From the NCBI RefSeq assembly GCF_000455825.1, contig NZ_ATAO01000228.1, positions 1 through 64,000 of the forward strand: a stretch of 64,000 nt of DNA, in the 5' to 3' direction. The position numbers and the translations under genes were made by a program. The notes beneath the pieces were generated by a model that ran no database searches, was not told where the DNA came from, and saw nothing but the letters and a program-made list of their open reading frames with translations. The stretch is from Microbacterium maritypicum MF109 (GTDB taxonomy: Bacteria > Actinomycetota > Actinomycetes > Actinomycetales > Microbacteriaceae). Below, in pieces: positions 43,429 through 52,606 of the stretch (positions are counted from its first letter, which is position 1; each line of letters opens with the position of its first letter).

Positions 43429-43851
43429 TCAGAGGATGCCAGCCATCCGCAAGGCGATGTCGACCAGCTTGACGCGCTGCAGCTCGGCAACCGCCTTCAG
43501 GGGGAACCACTCCGCCATGTCGGTCGAGCCGCCGGTCTCGAAGCGCAGTTTGCCGCCCGTGACCTCGGCCCGATACAGGATCCGCAGGGTATGCAGCGGA
43601 TCTGCAGCCTTCTGCACGCGTCGACCGGCGGGGATCACCCGCGAGTGGATGCCAAGGAGTTCACCGACCTTGACCGTGTAACCGGTCTCCTCGCGCAGCT
43701 CACGACGCACGGCATCCTCCGGAGACTCTCCCGCTTCGAGTCCGCCGCCCGGCATCGTCCATGCCACCCGGCGACCCTCGGTCCAGCGCGCCAGCAGCAA
43801 CCGCCCGTCGTCATCGGTGACGACCGCGTACGCCGCCACACGCAGGTCCAT
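43429..43851 (-). CDS. Nudix hydrolase
   Basis: A 140-residue Nudix protein. The Nudix box G-x5-E-x7-REUxEExG is complete: GGLEAGESPEDAVRRELREE then TGY (about 36-59), with the glutamates that bind Mg. Such enzymes cleave nucleoside diphosphates linked to another group; an MutT/8-oxo-dGTPase-like or ADP-sugar role is possible, and the substrate is not evident. ATG 43851 is 7 nt from a TAGTGT -10 box, so it is probably leaderless. Confidence 0.88.
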   Translation of the reverse strand: MDLRVAAYAVVTDDDGRLLLARWTEGRRVAWTMPGGGLEAGESPEDAVRRELREETGYTVKVGELLGIHSRVIPAGRRVQKAADPLHTLRILYRAEVTGGKLRFETGGSTDMAEWFPLKAVAELQRVKLVDIALRMAGIL

Positions 43852-43988
43852 GGATCACACACTATCCGTCGGCGACGACAGTCGATGACCGTGCGTCCTG
43901 CCGAGATCGATCACGAATCGAGAAGCGCATCGCCACCCGGCGTCCGTAGTGTGATCTGCACACCGGACGCACGTCGAGAGGACCGATC

Positions 43989-44435
43989 ATGGCCGAGAAA
44001 GAGAAGAACTTCAGCGCTGAGGAACGCGAGGCCATGCAGGCCGCCGCGAAGGAGGCCCGCACCCGGCGCTCCCGCGCGAAGAAGTCCCCGGAAGAGCTTC
44101 GAGCGGCGGGAGAGGCCGACATCAAGGAGGCGATCGAGAAGCTCACTCCCGAAGACCAGGCGCTGTCGAAGAAGCTGCACGCCCTGGTCTCGGAGGTCGC
44201 CCCGGAGCTCGTACCGCGCACCTACTACGGAATGCCGGCATGGGGCCGCGACGGCAAGGTGCTCTGCTTCTTCCAGCCGGCCAGTAAATTCAAGGTGCGC
44301 TACGGCACGTTCGGGTTCGAGCCCATCTCGAACCTCGACGACGGTACCGTCTGGCCTACTGCCTACGCGGTGACCGACCTCACGAAGGCCGATCTGGAGT
44401 TCCTCGCCGAGCGCATCCGCGTCGCCATCAGCTGA
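43989..44435 (+). CDS. DUF1801 / YdhG-like protein
   Basis: A 148-residue cytosolic protein. The first 40 residues are charged and helical; residues about 45-148 form a DUF1801 domain (SCOP YdhG-like) with LVPRTYYGMPAWGRDGKVLC and a phenylalanine-rich sheet. Relatives are annotated as iron chaperone-like, but the biochemical role is not established. ATG 43989 has AGAGGACC about 6 nt upstream. It is monocistronic. Confidence 0.82.
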   Translation: MAEKEKNFSAEEREAMQAAAKEARTRRSRAKKSPEELRAAGEADIKEAIEKLTPEDQALSKKLHALVSEVAPELVPRTYYGMPAWGRDGKVLCFFQPASKFKVRYGTFGFEPISNLDDGTVWPTAYAVTDLTKADLEFLAERIRVAIS

Positions 44436-44600
44436 CCACCGCGGAGGGGGAGCGGCTGAACGACCGCGCCCCTCCGTTCAGCCGTCGATGATCTGCGGCA
44501 TTGCGACCGGGGCGAGTCGCTCAGCCCCGACCGTGCGCGCGAAATGGATCGAACCACGAATCGGATGCCCTGCGAGCACCCGCGCAGTAGCGTGGAGCCC

Positions 44601-45725
44601 GTGAGCACATTGCCCTTCCCCGCTTCCGTGTACGCCGCCCGTCTCAGCCGTGCCGCATCCCTCGCCGCCGAGGCCGGGCTCGACGCCATCATCGTGGGCC
44701 CGGGTCCCGATCTGCAGTATCTGGTGGGCGTCGAAGGCGACACCATCGAACGACTCACTGCGCTGGTCATCGGCCCCGACGTCGCGCCGACGATCGTGGT
44801 CCCACGGATGGAGCTCGCGAAGGTGCGCACCACGGCGGTCGGAGAGCTCGCACTCGCCGTCGCGGACTGGGTCGACGGCGAAGACCCGTACGCACTGATC
44901 ACCGCATCCGTCGGCACCGTATCGCGCGTCGGCGTCTCCGATGCCCTCCCCGCCCTGCACGTGATCCCGATCGGTGAGCGACTGGGTGTGCGTCTCGAAC
45001 TCGCGACGCCCGTGCTCCGCGAGGGCCGCATGGTCAAGGACGCCGAGGAGATCACCGAGCTTCGCCGCGCCGGAGAGGCGATCGATGCGGTGCACCGCCG
45101 CGTGCACGAGTGGCTTCGGGCCGGACGCACCGAGCGCGCGGTCGCCGCCGACATCGCCGATGCCATCGTCGCCGAAGGACACCGCACGGTGGAGTTCGTC
45201 ATCGTAGGATCCGGCCCGAACGGCGCCGATCCGCACCACGAGGTCTCGGACCGCGTGATCGAGGACGGCGACATCGTGGTGGTCGACATCGGAGGGGCAG
45301 TGCCGAGCGGCTACAACTCCGACAGCACCAGGACCTACGTCGTCGGCACTCCCGACCCCGCTGCCGCCGAGCGCATCGCGGTGCTCGTGCGCGCTCAGCA
45401 GGCAGCAGTGGACGCCGTGCGTCCTGGCGCCACCGCGGCGGAGGTGGATGCTGCGGCGCGAAACGTTCTCGCCGACGCCGGGCTGGATGAGGCGTTCCTG
45501 CACCGCACCGGCCATGGCATCGGCGTCTCGGTGCACGAGGAGCCGTACATCGCTCCGGGCAACGACATGGTGCTTCGCGAGGGCATGGCGTTCAGCATCG
45601 AGCCGGGTATCTATTTCGCCGGCTCCTGGGGTGCCCGCATCGAGGACATCGTGGTCGTGACCGCGGTCGGCGGCGAGCGGTTGAATCTCGCGCCACATGA
45701 GCTGACCTCGGTAGGCCAGGGCTGA
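44601..45725 (+). CDS. M24-family aminopeptidase P / Xaa-Pro dipeptidase
   Basis: A 374-residue creatinase-fold metallopeptidase. The N-terminal domain (about 1-140) is followed by the pita-bread catalytic domain. The five metal ligands are seen as Asp in VVVDIGG, Asp in YNSDSTRTY, His in TGHGIGVSVHEEP, Glu in SIEPGIY and Glu in RIEDIVVV. It probably releases N-terminal residues before proline or splits Xaa-Pro dipeptides in the cytosol. GTG 44601 lies 7 nt after a TAGCGT -10 box; the longer frame lacks a signal. Confidence 0.9.
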   Translation: MSTLPFPASVYAARLSRAASLAAEAGLDAIIVGPGPDLQYLVGVEGDTIERLTALVIGPDVAPTIVVPRMELAKVRTTAVGELALAVADWVDGEDPYALITASVGTVSRVGVSDALPALHVIPIGERLGVRLELATPVLREGRMVKDAEEITELRRAGEAIDAVHRRVHEWLRAGRTERAVAADIADAIVAEGHRTVEFVIVGSGPNGADPHHEVSDRVIEDGDIVVVDIGGAVPSGYNSDSTRTYVVGTPDPAAAERIAVLVRAQQAAVDAVRPGATAAEVDAAARNVLADAGLDEAFLHRTGHGIGVSVHEEPYIAPGNDMVLREGMAFSIEPGIYFAGSWGARIEDIVVVTAVGGERLNLAPHELTSVGQG

Positions 45726-45760
45726 GGCGCGTCGAGCGCTCACCGCGATAGCATCGGCCC

Positions 45761-46135
45761 ATGCGCCGCCGTCGCAAGGTCTCTTCCGCCACCGCGTCGC
45801 CGGCGACCCGTGCCCGCTATGCCAAGCGCCGACAGAACCGGCTCGCCCGCGTCGACAACGACCTCACCGACGAGCAGTGGTACGACTTGATGGATGCCTG
45901 GGGCGGGTGCGCGTACTGCGGTGGGGACGGTGCCGCCCTGCAACGCGACTGCATCCAACCCGTGTCGCGCGGCGGCCGCTACACGCTCGAGAACGTCGTC
46001 CCGGCGTGCGCCTCGTGCAACGCGAGCAAGCACAACGACGAGGTCACCGGCTGGCTGCGGCGCAAGAAGCTCGACGAACGCACGTTCCTGGTTCGTCACG
46101 CCACGATCCTGCGGAGCCTTCGACCCGTCGAGTGA
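45761..46135 (+). CDS. HNH endonuclease-domain protein
   Basis: A 124-residue protein with a basic N-terminus (about 1-30) and an HNH domain (about 35-110). Zinc-knuckle cysteines are CAYC and CASC; the core reads RDCIQPVSRGG, NVVPACASCNASKHNDE. Stand-alone HNH proteins of this size can be nicking enzymes, restriction or recombination-associated nucleases; there is no methylase or phage gene beside it. ATG 45761 is exactly 6 nt after a TAGCAT -10 box. Confidence 0.85.
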   Translation: MRRRRKVSSATASPATRARYAKRRQNRLARVDNDLTDEQWYDLMDAWGGCAYCGGDGAALQRDCIQPVSRGGRYTLENVVPACASCNASKHNDEVTGWLRRKKLDERTFLVRHATILRSLRPVE

Positions 46136-46165
46136 ACCTCCGCACCACTTCGTTACTCTCGAGTC

Positions 46166-46627
46166 ATGACGACGATCGCACCGATCACGACCGAGGACCG
46201 TGCCGAGTGGGACGACCTGTGGAGCGGCTATCTGTCCTTCTATGAGGAAGCCCTCGACCCCGCGACCACGGATGCCACCTTCGAACGCCTCATCGACGCC
46301 GATTCCGGCTTCCATGGCGCGCTCGCCCGCGACGAGAGCGGCACCGCAGTGGGCATCGTCCACTGGTTGACGCACCCCTCGACGTGGGCGACGACGGACT
46401 ACTGCTACCTCGAAGACCTGTTCGTCGCACCCGGCGTGCGCGGTGGCGGGGTCGGCCGGGCTCTGATCGCGCACGTCCGCGCATGGGCTGAGCAGCAGGG
46501 CGCGGCGAAGCTCTACTGGCTCACGGCCGAGACGAACACCACCGCGCGCGGACTCTACGACCGCCTCGCCGCCCGCTCGGGGATGATCCACTACGAGATC
46601 GACCTCGAGACGGGCACCGAGGCCTGA
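46166..46627 (+). CDS. GNAT-family N-acetyltransferase
   Basis: A 153-residue single GNAT domain. The acetyl-CoA pyrophosphate loop is VRGGGVGRALI (about 91-101) and the preceding strand YLEDLFVAP is typical. The C-terminal LYWLTAETNTTARGLYDRLA gives the second half of the site. It resembles PA4866/Hpa2-type acetyltransferases that act on small amines or proteins; the substrate is unknown. ATG 46166 is 6 nt after a TACTCT -10 box. Confidence 0.85.
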   Translation: MTTIAPITTEDRAEWDDLWSGYLSFYEEALDPATTDATFERLIDADSGFHGALARDESGTAVGIVHWLTHPSTWATTDYCYLEDLFVAPGVRGGGVGRALIAHVRAWAEQQGAAKLYWLTAETNTTARGLYDRLAARSGMIHYEIDLETGTEA

Positions 46628-46633
46628 CGAGCT

Positions 46634-47887
46634 TCAGCCTTCGCGCACACTCAGCTTCTGCGTGATCATGGCACGGGCGTACTGGGACGCCGCGATGTAG
46701 TGACCGACGATCCCGATCAGGAACAGCAGGAACGACATCCCGACGATCCAGCTCAGCGACTCCAGACCCGACTCAGTCAGCGCACTGCCGAGGAGGACGC
46801 CGAGGAGTCCGACGAAGATCAGAGCCGTCCGGACCTTCCCGACCATCGTGACCGGGACTGCCGGGTCTCCTCGGAAGAAGAGCAGGGCGGCCGATCCGAG
46901 CAGGACGTCGGGGATGAGCAGCAGCACGAGCGTCTCCCACGGGATGAGATGCCCGAGCGTGAAGGCGACGGCCGTGACGACCACCGTGATCCGGTCGGCG
47001 ACCGGATCGAGCCAGGTGCCGAGGGCGGAGACGCTGTTCGTCCGCCGCGCGAGCCAACCGTCGAGCCAATCCGTCAGGAAGACCAGGCCGATGACGACCA
47101 GCGCGGCCCACAGCATCCTGGCGGTGATCAGCCAGAGGAACACCGGCAGCAGGAGCAGGCGGATCCCGGTGATGAGGTTGGGCCACGTGCGCCATTCGTC
47201 TTCACGGAAGAGACGGTCGACGACGGTGGGGTGGATGGGCGCAGCATCATCGGTCGCATCGACGGCGCGTGCGAGCGACCGGGTGCGGATGAATCGCACC
47301 GCGAAGAAGACGACGACGCCGGCGACCACGACGAGGAGCAGCACGTTGCTGATCGGTCCCAGCGCTTTGGTGACGGCGTCGAGGGATGCCCTCAACAGGA
47401 ACCCGACGCTGACGTAGATCGCAGCCCAGGTCGCTGCTCCGGCGAGCGAGGCGAGCAGGAACGACGGGTACCTCACCTTCGCAACGCCCGCAGCAGCCGG
47501 GGTCAACGTGCGAACGACAGGGACGAGTCGTGTGAGGAAGACGGCGATCGCACCGCGCCGGTGGAGGATCTCGACGGCCCGATCCCATCGATCGATCCCG
47601 AGTCGCTTGACCAGTTTGAGGTCACGCATGCCGACGCCGAAGTGTCGCCCGAGGAGATAGCCGACGTGGTCTCCCGCGCTTCCCGCGACGACGACCACGA
47701 GGAACATCACCACCACCGCCCAGACGTCGGAGAGCGAAGCGGAGAGGAAGACGACGATCGTCTCACCGGGCAGGAAGAAGCCGAGGCCCAAGCCGTTCTC
47801 GAGGAAGGCGAACAATCCGCCGAGGGCCCAGACCAGAGGGTCGGGAAGGGCTGATGCGGTCGTCCTCACCCATTCGAGGATGTCCAT
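46634..47887 (-). CDS. DedA-CDP-alcohol phosphatidyltransferase fusion
   Basis: A 417-residue membrane protein joining two lipid-related domains. Residues about 10-200 are DedA/SNARE-associated (FFLPGETIVVFLSASL, then the LTRLVPVVRTLTPAAAG helix with functional Arg and Pro), a family linked to undecaprenyl-phosphate and phospholipid flipping. Residues about 225-400 are a CDP-alcohol phosphatidyltransferase with the full signature D-x2-DG-x2-AR-x8-G-x3-D-x3-D (WLDGWLARR then GTWLDPVADR). That half should make a phospholipid such as PG- or PI-phosphate. The fusion suggests coupling of lipid synthesis and transbilayer movement. Confidence 0.88.
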   Translation of the reverse strand: MDILEWVRTTASALPDPLVWALGGLFAFLENGLGLGFFLPGETIVVFLSASLSDVWAVVVMFLVVVVAGSAGDHVGYLLGRHFGVGMRDLKLVKRLGIDRWDRAVEILHRRGAIAVFLTRLVPVVRTLTPAAAGVAKVRYPSFLLASLAGAATWAAIYVSVGFLLRASLDAVTKALGPISNVLLLVVVAGVVVFFAVRFIRTRSLARAVDATDDAAPIHPTVVDRLFREDEWRTWPNLITGIRLLLLPVFLWLITARMLWAALVVIGLVFLTDWLDGWLARRTNSVSALGTWLDPVADRITVVVTAVAFTLGHLIPWETLVLLLIPDVLLGSAALLFFRGDPAVPVTMVGKVRTALIFVGLLGVLLGSALTESGLESLSWIVGMSFLLFLIGIVGHYIAASQYARAMITQKLSVREG

Positions 47888-48101
47888 GTGTCTCCTGAGT
47901 CTTGCGAGCTGGAGCCGGCCCTGCCATGTGCGGGGGCGACATTGATCTGAAGCAGCTCAGCACGAGGCAAGCTCTACATGGGTAACACGCTACGTGAAGT
48001 ATTCACTCCCTCGCGTCGTCCACCGGGACGATTCGCGTCCCCCCGTGGGCGGAGATGCACAACCAGGCAGACGCGATGGGTCGACACCCGCCTCAACAGA
48101 A
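47888..48101. other. Gene-free spacer before tRNA pair
   Basis: No coding sequence is seen between the DedA fusion start and the tRNA terminator. It must hold the promoter for the minus-strand fusion gene, but I see no distinctive box. Confidence 0.4.
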
Positions 48102-48130
48102 GAAGCCCCCGGCCGGGGGCCGGGGGCTTC
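48102..48130 (-). terminator. Terminator of the tRNA-Ile/tRNA-Ala unit
   Basis: Perfect 13-bp arms (48102-48114 and 48118-48130) around GGG; on the minus strand it follows tRNA-Ala by 9 nt and is followed by a T-rich TTCTTCTGTT. Confidence 0.85.
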
Positions 48131-48139
48131 TCGATCCTG

Positions 48140-48212
48140 TGGAGCCTAGGAGATTCGAACTCCTGACATCCTGCTTGCAAAGCAGGCGCTCTACCAACTG
48201 AGCTAAGGCCCC
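48140..48212 (-). tRNA. tRNA-Ala (TGC)
   Basis: A 73-nt tRNA on the minus strand: acceptor GGGGCCT with AGGCTCC, D arm GCTCAGTTGGTAGAGC, anticodon loop TTTGCAA giving TGC, T loop GTTCGAATC. CCA is not encoded. It lies 26 nt downstream of tRNA-Ile in the same transcript. Confidence 0.96.
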
Positions 48213-48238
48213 GTGAGGGATTTTCTTGAGTTAAGGAG

Positions 48239-48312
48239 TGGGGCTACCAGGACTTGAACCTGGGACCTCTTCATTATCAGTGAAGCGCTCTAACCGCCTG
48301 AGCTATAGCCCC
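48239..48312 (-). tRNA. tRNA-Ile (GAT)
   Basis: A 74-nt tRNA on the minus strand: acceptor GGGGCTA with TAGCCCC, anticodon loop CTGATAA giving GAT, T loop GTTCAAGTC. CCA is not encoded. The Ile-Ala pair downstream of gyrA is a standard actinobacterial arrangement, here separated from gyrA by an inserted block (48398-52132). Confidence 0.96.
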
Positions 48313-48355
48313 GTCAACCTCCAAGACTTTACCGGAGAAATACGGAAAATCCGAA

Positions 48356-48391
48356 TCGAGGGGGAGCACCCGGGAGTGTCCTCCCCCTCGA
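48356..48391 (-). terminator. Terminator after the two-component operon
   Basis: TCGAGGGGGAG (48356-48366) pairs with CTCCCCCTCGA (48381-48391); on the minus strand it follows the DUF4097 gene and is followed by ATTCGGATTTT. Confidence 0.8.
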
Positions 48392-48397
48392 GCGTGT

Positions 48398-49354
48398 TCA
48401 GCGGCCCGGTCGGATGGTCGCGGTGCCGGCCGACAGCGAGACCTCGATCGTCCTCCGCGCGCTCGAAGCCTCGTCGACCTCGGCATTCAGCGTGCCCGCG
48501 CTGATCTCCTGAGAGATCGCGTACTCCACGTCGGGAACGGTCAGATCGAGGGTGCCGGCGCTCACGTCGATCGCCGTCCGGGTCGGGGGAGCACCCGTGA
48601 GCTCGACCGTGAGATCGCCGGCGGAGACGCCGAGGTCCGCCTGGGAGACGCCGTCGAGGAGGATGTCGGCGCGGCCGGCGCTCATCTGCACATCGAGTTC
48701 CTTCGCGGCCCCTTCGACGTCGAGCGCTCCGGCGTTGACGCTGACGTCGAGCACACCGAAGTCGCCGTTCACGTCGAGGCTGCCCGCATCGAGGTTCAGG
48801 TCGGCGTCGAGTCCTGCGTCGCGAAGACTTTCCGGGAGCGTGAGCACGGCGATCTCCTCATCACCGAACCAGCCGCCGAGCCACCACCCGAAGACTCCTT
48901 GTGGACTCCGGACGACCAGCTCGTCGCCATCGCGCTCGAACGTCCACGGTGTACCGCGCCCGTTCGTGATGGCGAGTGTGGCCTCGTCGACGTCGCCGAA
49001 CTCGACCCGCATGCTGCTGGCATCGGCGGCGAGGTCGATGCTGTCCAGCCCCTCGACGTCCACGCTCTGCACGGAGTCCGGACGACTCGACGACACGATG
49101 GTCCCGGCCGCCGCGGCAGCAGCCGTGCCGCCGGCCCCGAGAAGCGCGATCCCCCCGACCACCGCCGTCACCACCATGACCGCGGTCGCCCCTGGGGTGC
49201 GCCCGTTGGTCGGCGCGAAAGGAGTGGACGCGCCTGTAGAAGGCGCGGCAGGAGAGGACGGACCCGCCTGCGGGGCCGTTCCTTGGGGCGGGGAGGGCGG
49301 CGGCGGGGTGAGTGGGGCGTGCTCGCCCGGGGTGCCGTTGTTGTCGGTGGTCAT
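48398..49354 (-). CDS. Membrane-anchored DUF4097 (toastrack) protein
   Basis: A 318-residue protein. A Pro/Ala-rich cytosolic N-terminus (about 1-55) precedes one membrane helix (about 57-88), then a repetitive beta-helix-like domain (about 100-315) with recurring LDV, AGxLDV and SAGTL strands, the pattern of DUF4097/adhesin toastrack proteins. LiaF- and PspC-like proteins with this fold work with envelope-stress two-component systems. The gene is third in an operon with a kinase and a response regulator, overlapping the regulator by 4 nt, so it is either a sensor partner or an output. Confidence 0.78.
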   Translation of the reverse strand: MTTDNNGTPGEHAPLTPPPPSPPQGTAPQAGPSSPAAPSTGASTPFAPTNGRTPGATAVMVVTAVVGGIALLGAGGTAAAAAAGTIVSSSRPDSVQSVDVEGLDSIDLAADASSMRVEFGDVDEATLAITNGRGTPWTFERDGDELVVRSPQGVFGWWLGGWFGDEEIAVLTLPESLRDAGLDADLNLDAGSLDVNGDFGVLDVSVNAGALDVEGAAKELDVQMSAGRADILLDGVSQADLGVSAGDLTVELTGAPPTRTAIDVSAGTLDLTVPDVEYAISQEISAGTLNAEVDEASSARRTIEVSLSAGTATIRPGR

Positions 49355-50040
49355 CGTGCCACTCCCGTCTGGCCTGTCGGCGGCGTCGGGCCGCCGGTGT
49401 TCTCGATGTGTGCGAGGGCGGCGAGCACGCGACGGTTTCCCGCCTCGTCCTGCTCGAAGCCCAACTTCTGGAAGATGGAGGTGATGTGCTTCTCGACACT
49501 CGCCTCTGAGAGGAACAGCAGCCCCGCGATCGCCTGGTTCGACTTGCCCTCGGCGATCAGTGCGAGCACGGTGCGCTCGCGTTCCGTGAGCCGCAGCATT
49601 CGATCGTCGCGGTTGCGGCGGGTCAGCAGCTGGGCGACGACCTCGGGGTCGAGCACGGTGGCGCCCTCGGAGATCCGCTGCACCGAGGCGAGGAACTCGG
49701 AGACGTCGGCGACCCGATCCTTGAGCAGGTAGCCGAGGGGCCCACCCTGCGCCGCGATCAGATCCGACGCATACCGCTCTTCGACGTACTGCGAGAGCAC
49801 CAGGATCGCGAGAGACGGATGCGTCGAGCGCAGACCGAGAGCGGCCCGGATGCCTTCATCGGTGAACGTCGGGGGGAGACGCACGTCCAGGATGCACAGG
49901 TCAGGCGCCGTGGTGGCGACGGCCCGGTCGAGACCCTCGATGTCGGGGAGGGCGGCGACCACCTCATGGCCGGCGTCTTCGAGCAGACGGACCAGGCCCT
50001 CGCGCAGGAGGACCGAGTCCTCGCAGATCAGGATGCGCAC
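49351..50040 (-). CDS. NarL/LuxR-family response regulator
   Basis: A 229-residue response regulator. The receiver domain (about 1-120) has the acidic pocket CEDS, the phospho-accepting Asp in CILDVRLPP and the lysine in LLKDR. A LuxR-type DNA-binding helix-turn-helix (about 150-212) follows with LTERERTVLALIAEGKSNQA and EASVEKHITSIF. GTG 50040 is chosen because it gives the canonical VRILICEDS start and overlaps the kinase gene by 13 nt. It acts with the kinase just upstream, probably on envelope genes. Confidence 0.9.
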   Translation of the reverse strand: MRILICEDSVLLREGLVRLLEDAGHEVVAALPDIEGLDRAVATTAPDLCILDVRLPPTFTDEGIRAALGLRSTHPSLAILVLSQYVEERYASDLIAAQGGPLGYLLKDRVADVSEFLASVQRISEGATVLDPEVVAQLLTRRNRDDRMLRLTERERTVLALIAEGKSNQAIAGLLFLSEASVEKHITSIFQKLGFEQDEAGNRRVLAALAHIENTGGPTPPTGQTGVAR

Positions 50041-51296
50041 GGTACGTTCACCTCCAGGCTGGTCGGCCCGCCTTGGGGACTGTCGAGGCGGAAGGTTCCC
50101 CCTGCGGCCAGGATGCGATTCGCGATGCCGTCGAGCCCGCCGCCGGGCTGCACCTGAGCGCCGCCGATGCCGTTGTCCTCGACGCGTGCCCAGAGCGTGT
50201 TGCCCTCTCGAAGCCGCACGATCACGCGGGCTTCGCTGGCTCTCGAGTGCTTCGCCGCGTTGGTCAGCGACTCGGCGATCGAGAAGTACACGGCAGCCTC
50301 GGCCTCGCGACTGCATCGCCCGTCCATGCGCACATCCAGGTGCACGGGGATGTGCGAGCGTCCAGCGAGTGCCGACAGTGCAGCGTCGAGGCCTCTGTCA
50401 TCGAGCACCGAGGCGTGGATGCCCCGAGCCAGCTGACGCAGCTCTGTGATGGCCGCCTTGGTCGAGGTGTGCGCCTCGTTGATGAGCTCCTTCGCGGCCT
50501 CGGGATCGTTGTCGATCTTCTGCTGCGCGAGGCCGAGCGTCATGCCGACCGACACGAGTCGGGGCTGGACACCGTCGTGCAGGTCGCGCTCGATGCGGGT
50601 GCGCTCCACGTCGGCTGCGCGCACGGCGCCCTCCCGCTGCGCGGTCGAGGTGCGCACGCGCTCGGTGAGCTCGGTCTCCTTGCTGCGGATCACGATCGCG
50701 AGCGAGAGCGTGCGGTGCAGCAGCGCCAAGCCGATGGTCCCGACGACGCAGGCCGCGATTCCCAAGATGCCGATCAGCGGCGCCCATGCGACAGGGATGC
50801 CTCCCCCACCGAACGGTCCCATGACCGAATCCGCCGCGGTGAGGGGAGCGAACGAGATGATGATGGACCACACCAGACCCCAGAACAGGCGGAGCACCAG
50901 CCAGCCGAGAAGCGCCGAGATGGCGAAGTTCGCGACCGCGCGCCACATGCGCCCGTCGATGGCCTGGCGGCCGAGAGCTCGCAACCAACCGACGAAGCCG
51001 GGACGGTCGCGCGGCTGCAGACGCAGCGGTGCGATCGGCGTGCGGTACAGCGCACCGACACGAGCGACTTCGAACCAGCCCACACCGTAGAGCGCGTAGA
51101 CCAGTCCCACCAGCATGATGAGCCCGATACCGGCGGCGAAGAGAAGTCCGAGGCCCGTGCCGAGGAGCCCGCCGAGCATGCCGAAGATGGCACCACCGAG
51201 GATGCCGACACCTGCCAGATGCAGGATCGTGAGGAAGATGCGCAACGGCGGCTTCACCGCCGTTGCGGGAGTCGGAGTCGCAGTCTGAGTGGTCAT
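50028..51296 (-). CDS. Sensor histidine kinase, HisKA_3 (LiaS/DesK-like)
   Basis: A 422-residue membrane kinase. Four to six hydrophobic helices (about 18-70 and 120-195) form a PspC/sensor-like membrane part without a large outer domain. The phosphorylated histidine is in IERDLHDGVQPRLVSVG (HisKA_3) and the ATPase domain (about 310-420) has NAAKHSRA and VEDNGIGG. Such kinases detect membrane or cell-wall stress. It heads the kinase-regulator-DUF4097 operon. Start ATG 51296 is assumed; no strong ribosome site is evident. Confidence 0.88.
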   Translation of the reverse strand: MTTQTATPTPATAVKPPLRIFLTILHLAGVGILGGAIFGMLGGLLGTGLGLLFAAGIGLIMLVGLVYALYGVGWFEVARVGALYRTPIAPLRLQPRDRPGFVGWLRALGRQAIDGRMWRAVANFAISALLGWLVLRLFWGLVWSIIISFAPLTAADSVMGPFGGGGIPVAWAPLIGILGIAACVVGTIGLALLHRTLSLAIVIRSKETELTERVRTSTAQREGAVRAADVERTRIERDLHDGVQPRLVSVGMTLGLAQQKIDNDPEAAKELINEAHTSTKAAITELRQLARGIHASVLDDRGLDAALSALAGRSHIPVHLDVRMDGRCSREAEAAVYFSIAESLTNAAKHSRASEARVIVRLREGNTLWARVEDNGIGGAQVQPGGGLDGIANRILAAGGTFRLDSPQGGPTSLEVNVPCAS

Positions 51297-51421
51297 GGTT
51301 CCAAGGTACGGCGGGCCGGATGGGCTCGATACCGAGTCAACCGGACACTCGACTTCGGGTTTTCCGTAATGCCCGTCGCGGACTTCCTCCTTCTCCGGCC
51401 ACCGTCTGCTTCACTGGGGGC

Positions 51422-52132
<711 letters not shown>

Positions 52133-52153
52133 AGAAAGCGCGAAGAGAAACAG

Positions 52154-52185
52154 CGAAGGGCGGATGCCGAAGCACCCGCCCTTCG
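52154..52185. terminator. Bidirectional terminator
   Basis: CGAAGGGCGG (52154-52163) pairs with CCGCCCTTCG (52176-52185) between the VIT1-type gene and the convergent DUF3566 gene. Confidence 0.65.
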
Positions 52186-52201
52186 TGAAACGTTCCGAGG
52201 A

Positions 52202-52606
52202 TCAGTTCGACATGAAGCCGACGAGCAGTCCGCCCGTGACCTTCACTGCGAGGTTGTAGATTCCCGCGACGACGGCGCCGAGCACCGTGAAGACGATGAG
52301 GTTCAGGATCGCGACAACCGCCGCGAACGCCATCACCTGCGGAAGTCCGACGACCTCGGAGAGCACGAACGTGTTGTCGGTGATGCCGAGCAGGAAGCTC
52401 TCCGCCGTGGTCATGATCCCCGTCGCCTGGAAGACCAGGAAGATGAGGAAGAACGAGACCATCGTGACGACCGCGAGGGCCACCGCTCCGAGGAACGAGA
52501 GCTTCACGGCCGACCAGAAGTCCACGTAGACCAGTCGGAGGCGTACCTGCTTGCCGCTCGTCTTGCGGGTCGACTTCTTCGCCAGCTTGTCGGCCACTGT
52601 GCTCAT
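52202..52606 (-). CDS. DUF3566 membrane protein
   Basis: A 134-residue protein with a basic N-terminus and two or three membrane helices (about 33-60, 80-125), the typical DUF3566 layout. It follows gyrA directly, overlapping it by 4 nt, as Rv0007 follows gyrA in mycobacteria, which supports the call. The family is thought to take part in division or envelope processes but has no established biochemistry. Confidence 0.87.
   Translation of the reverse strand: MSTVADKLAKKSTRKTSGKQVRLRLVYVDFWSAVKLSFLGAVALAVVTMVSFFLIFLVFQATGIMTTAESFLLGITDNTFVLSEVVGLPQVMAFAAVVAILNLIVFTVLGAVVAGIYNLAVKVTGGLLVGFMSN

Noticed and set aside
47978..48166. 62-residue plus-strand frame before the tRNA pair
   Set aside because: It would translate the tRNA terminator hairpin and has no ribosome site.
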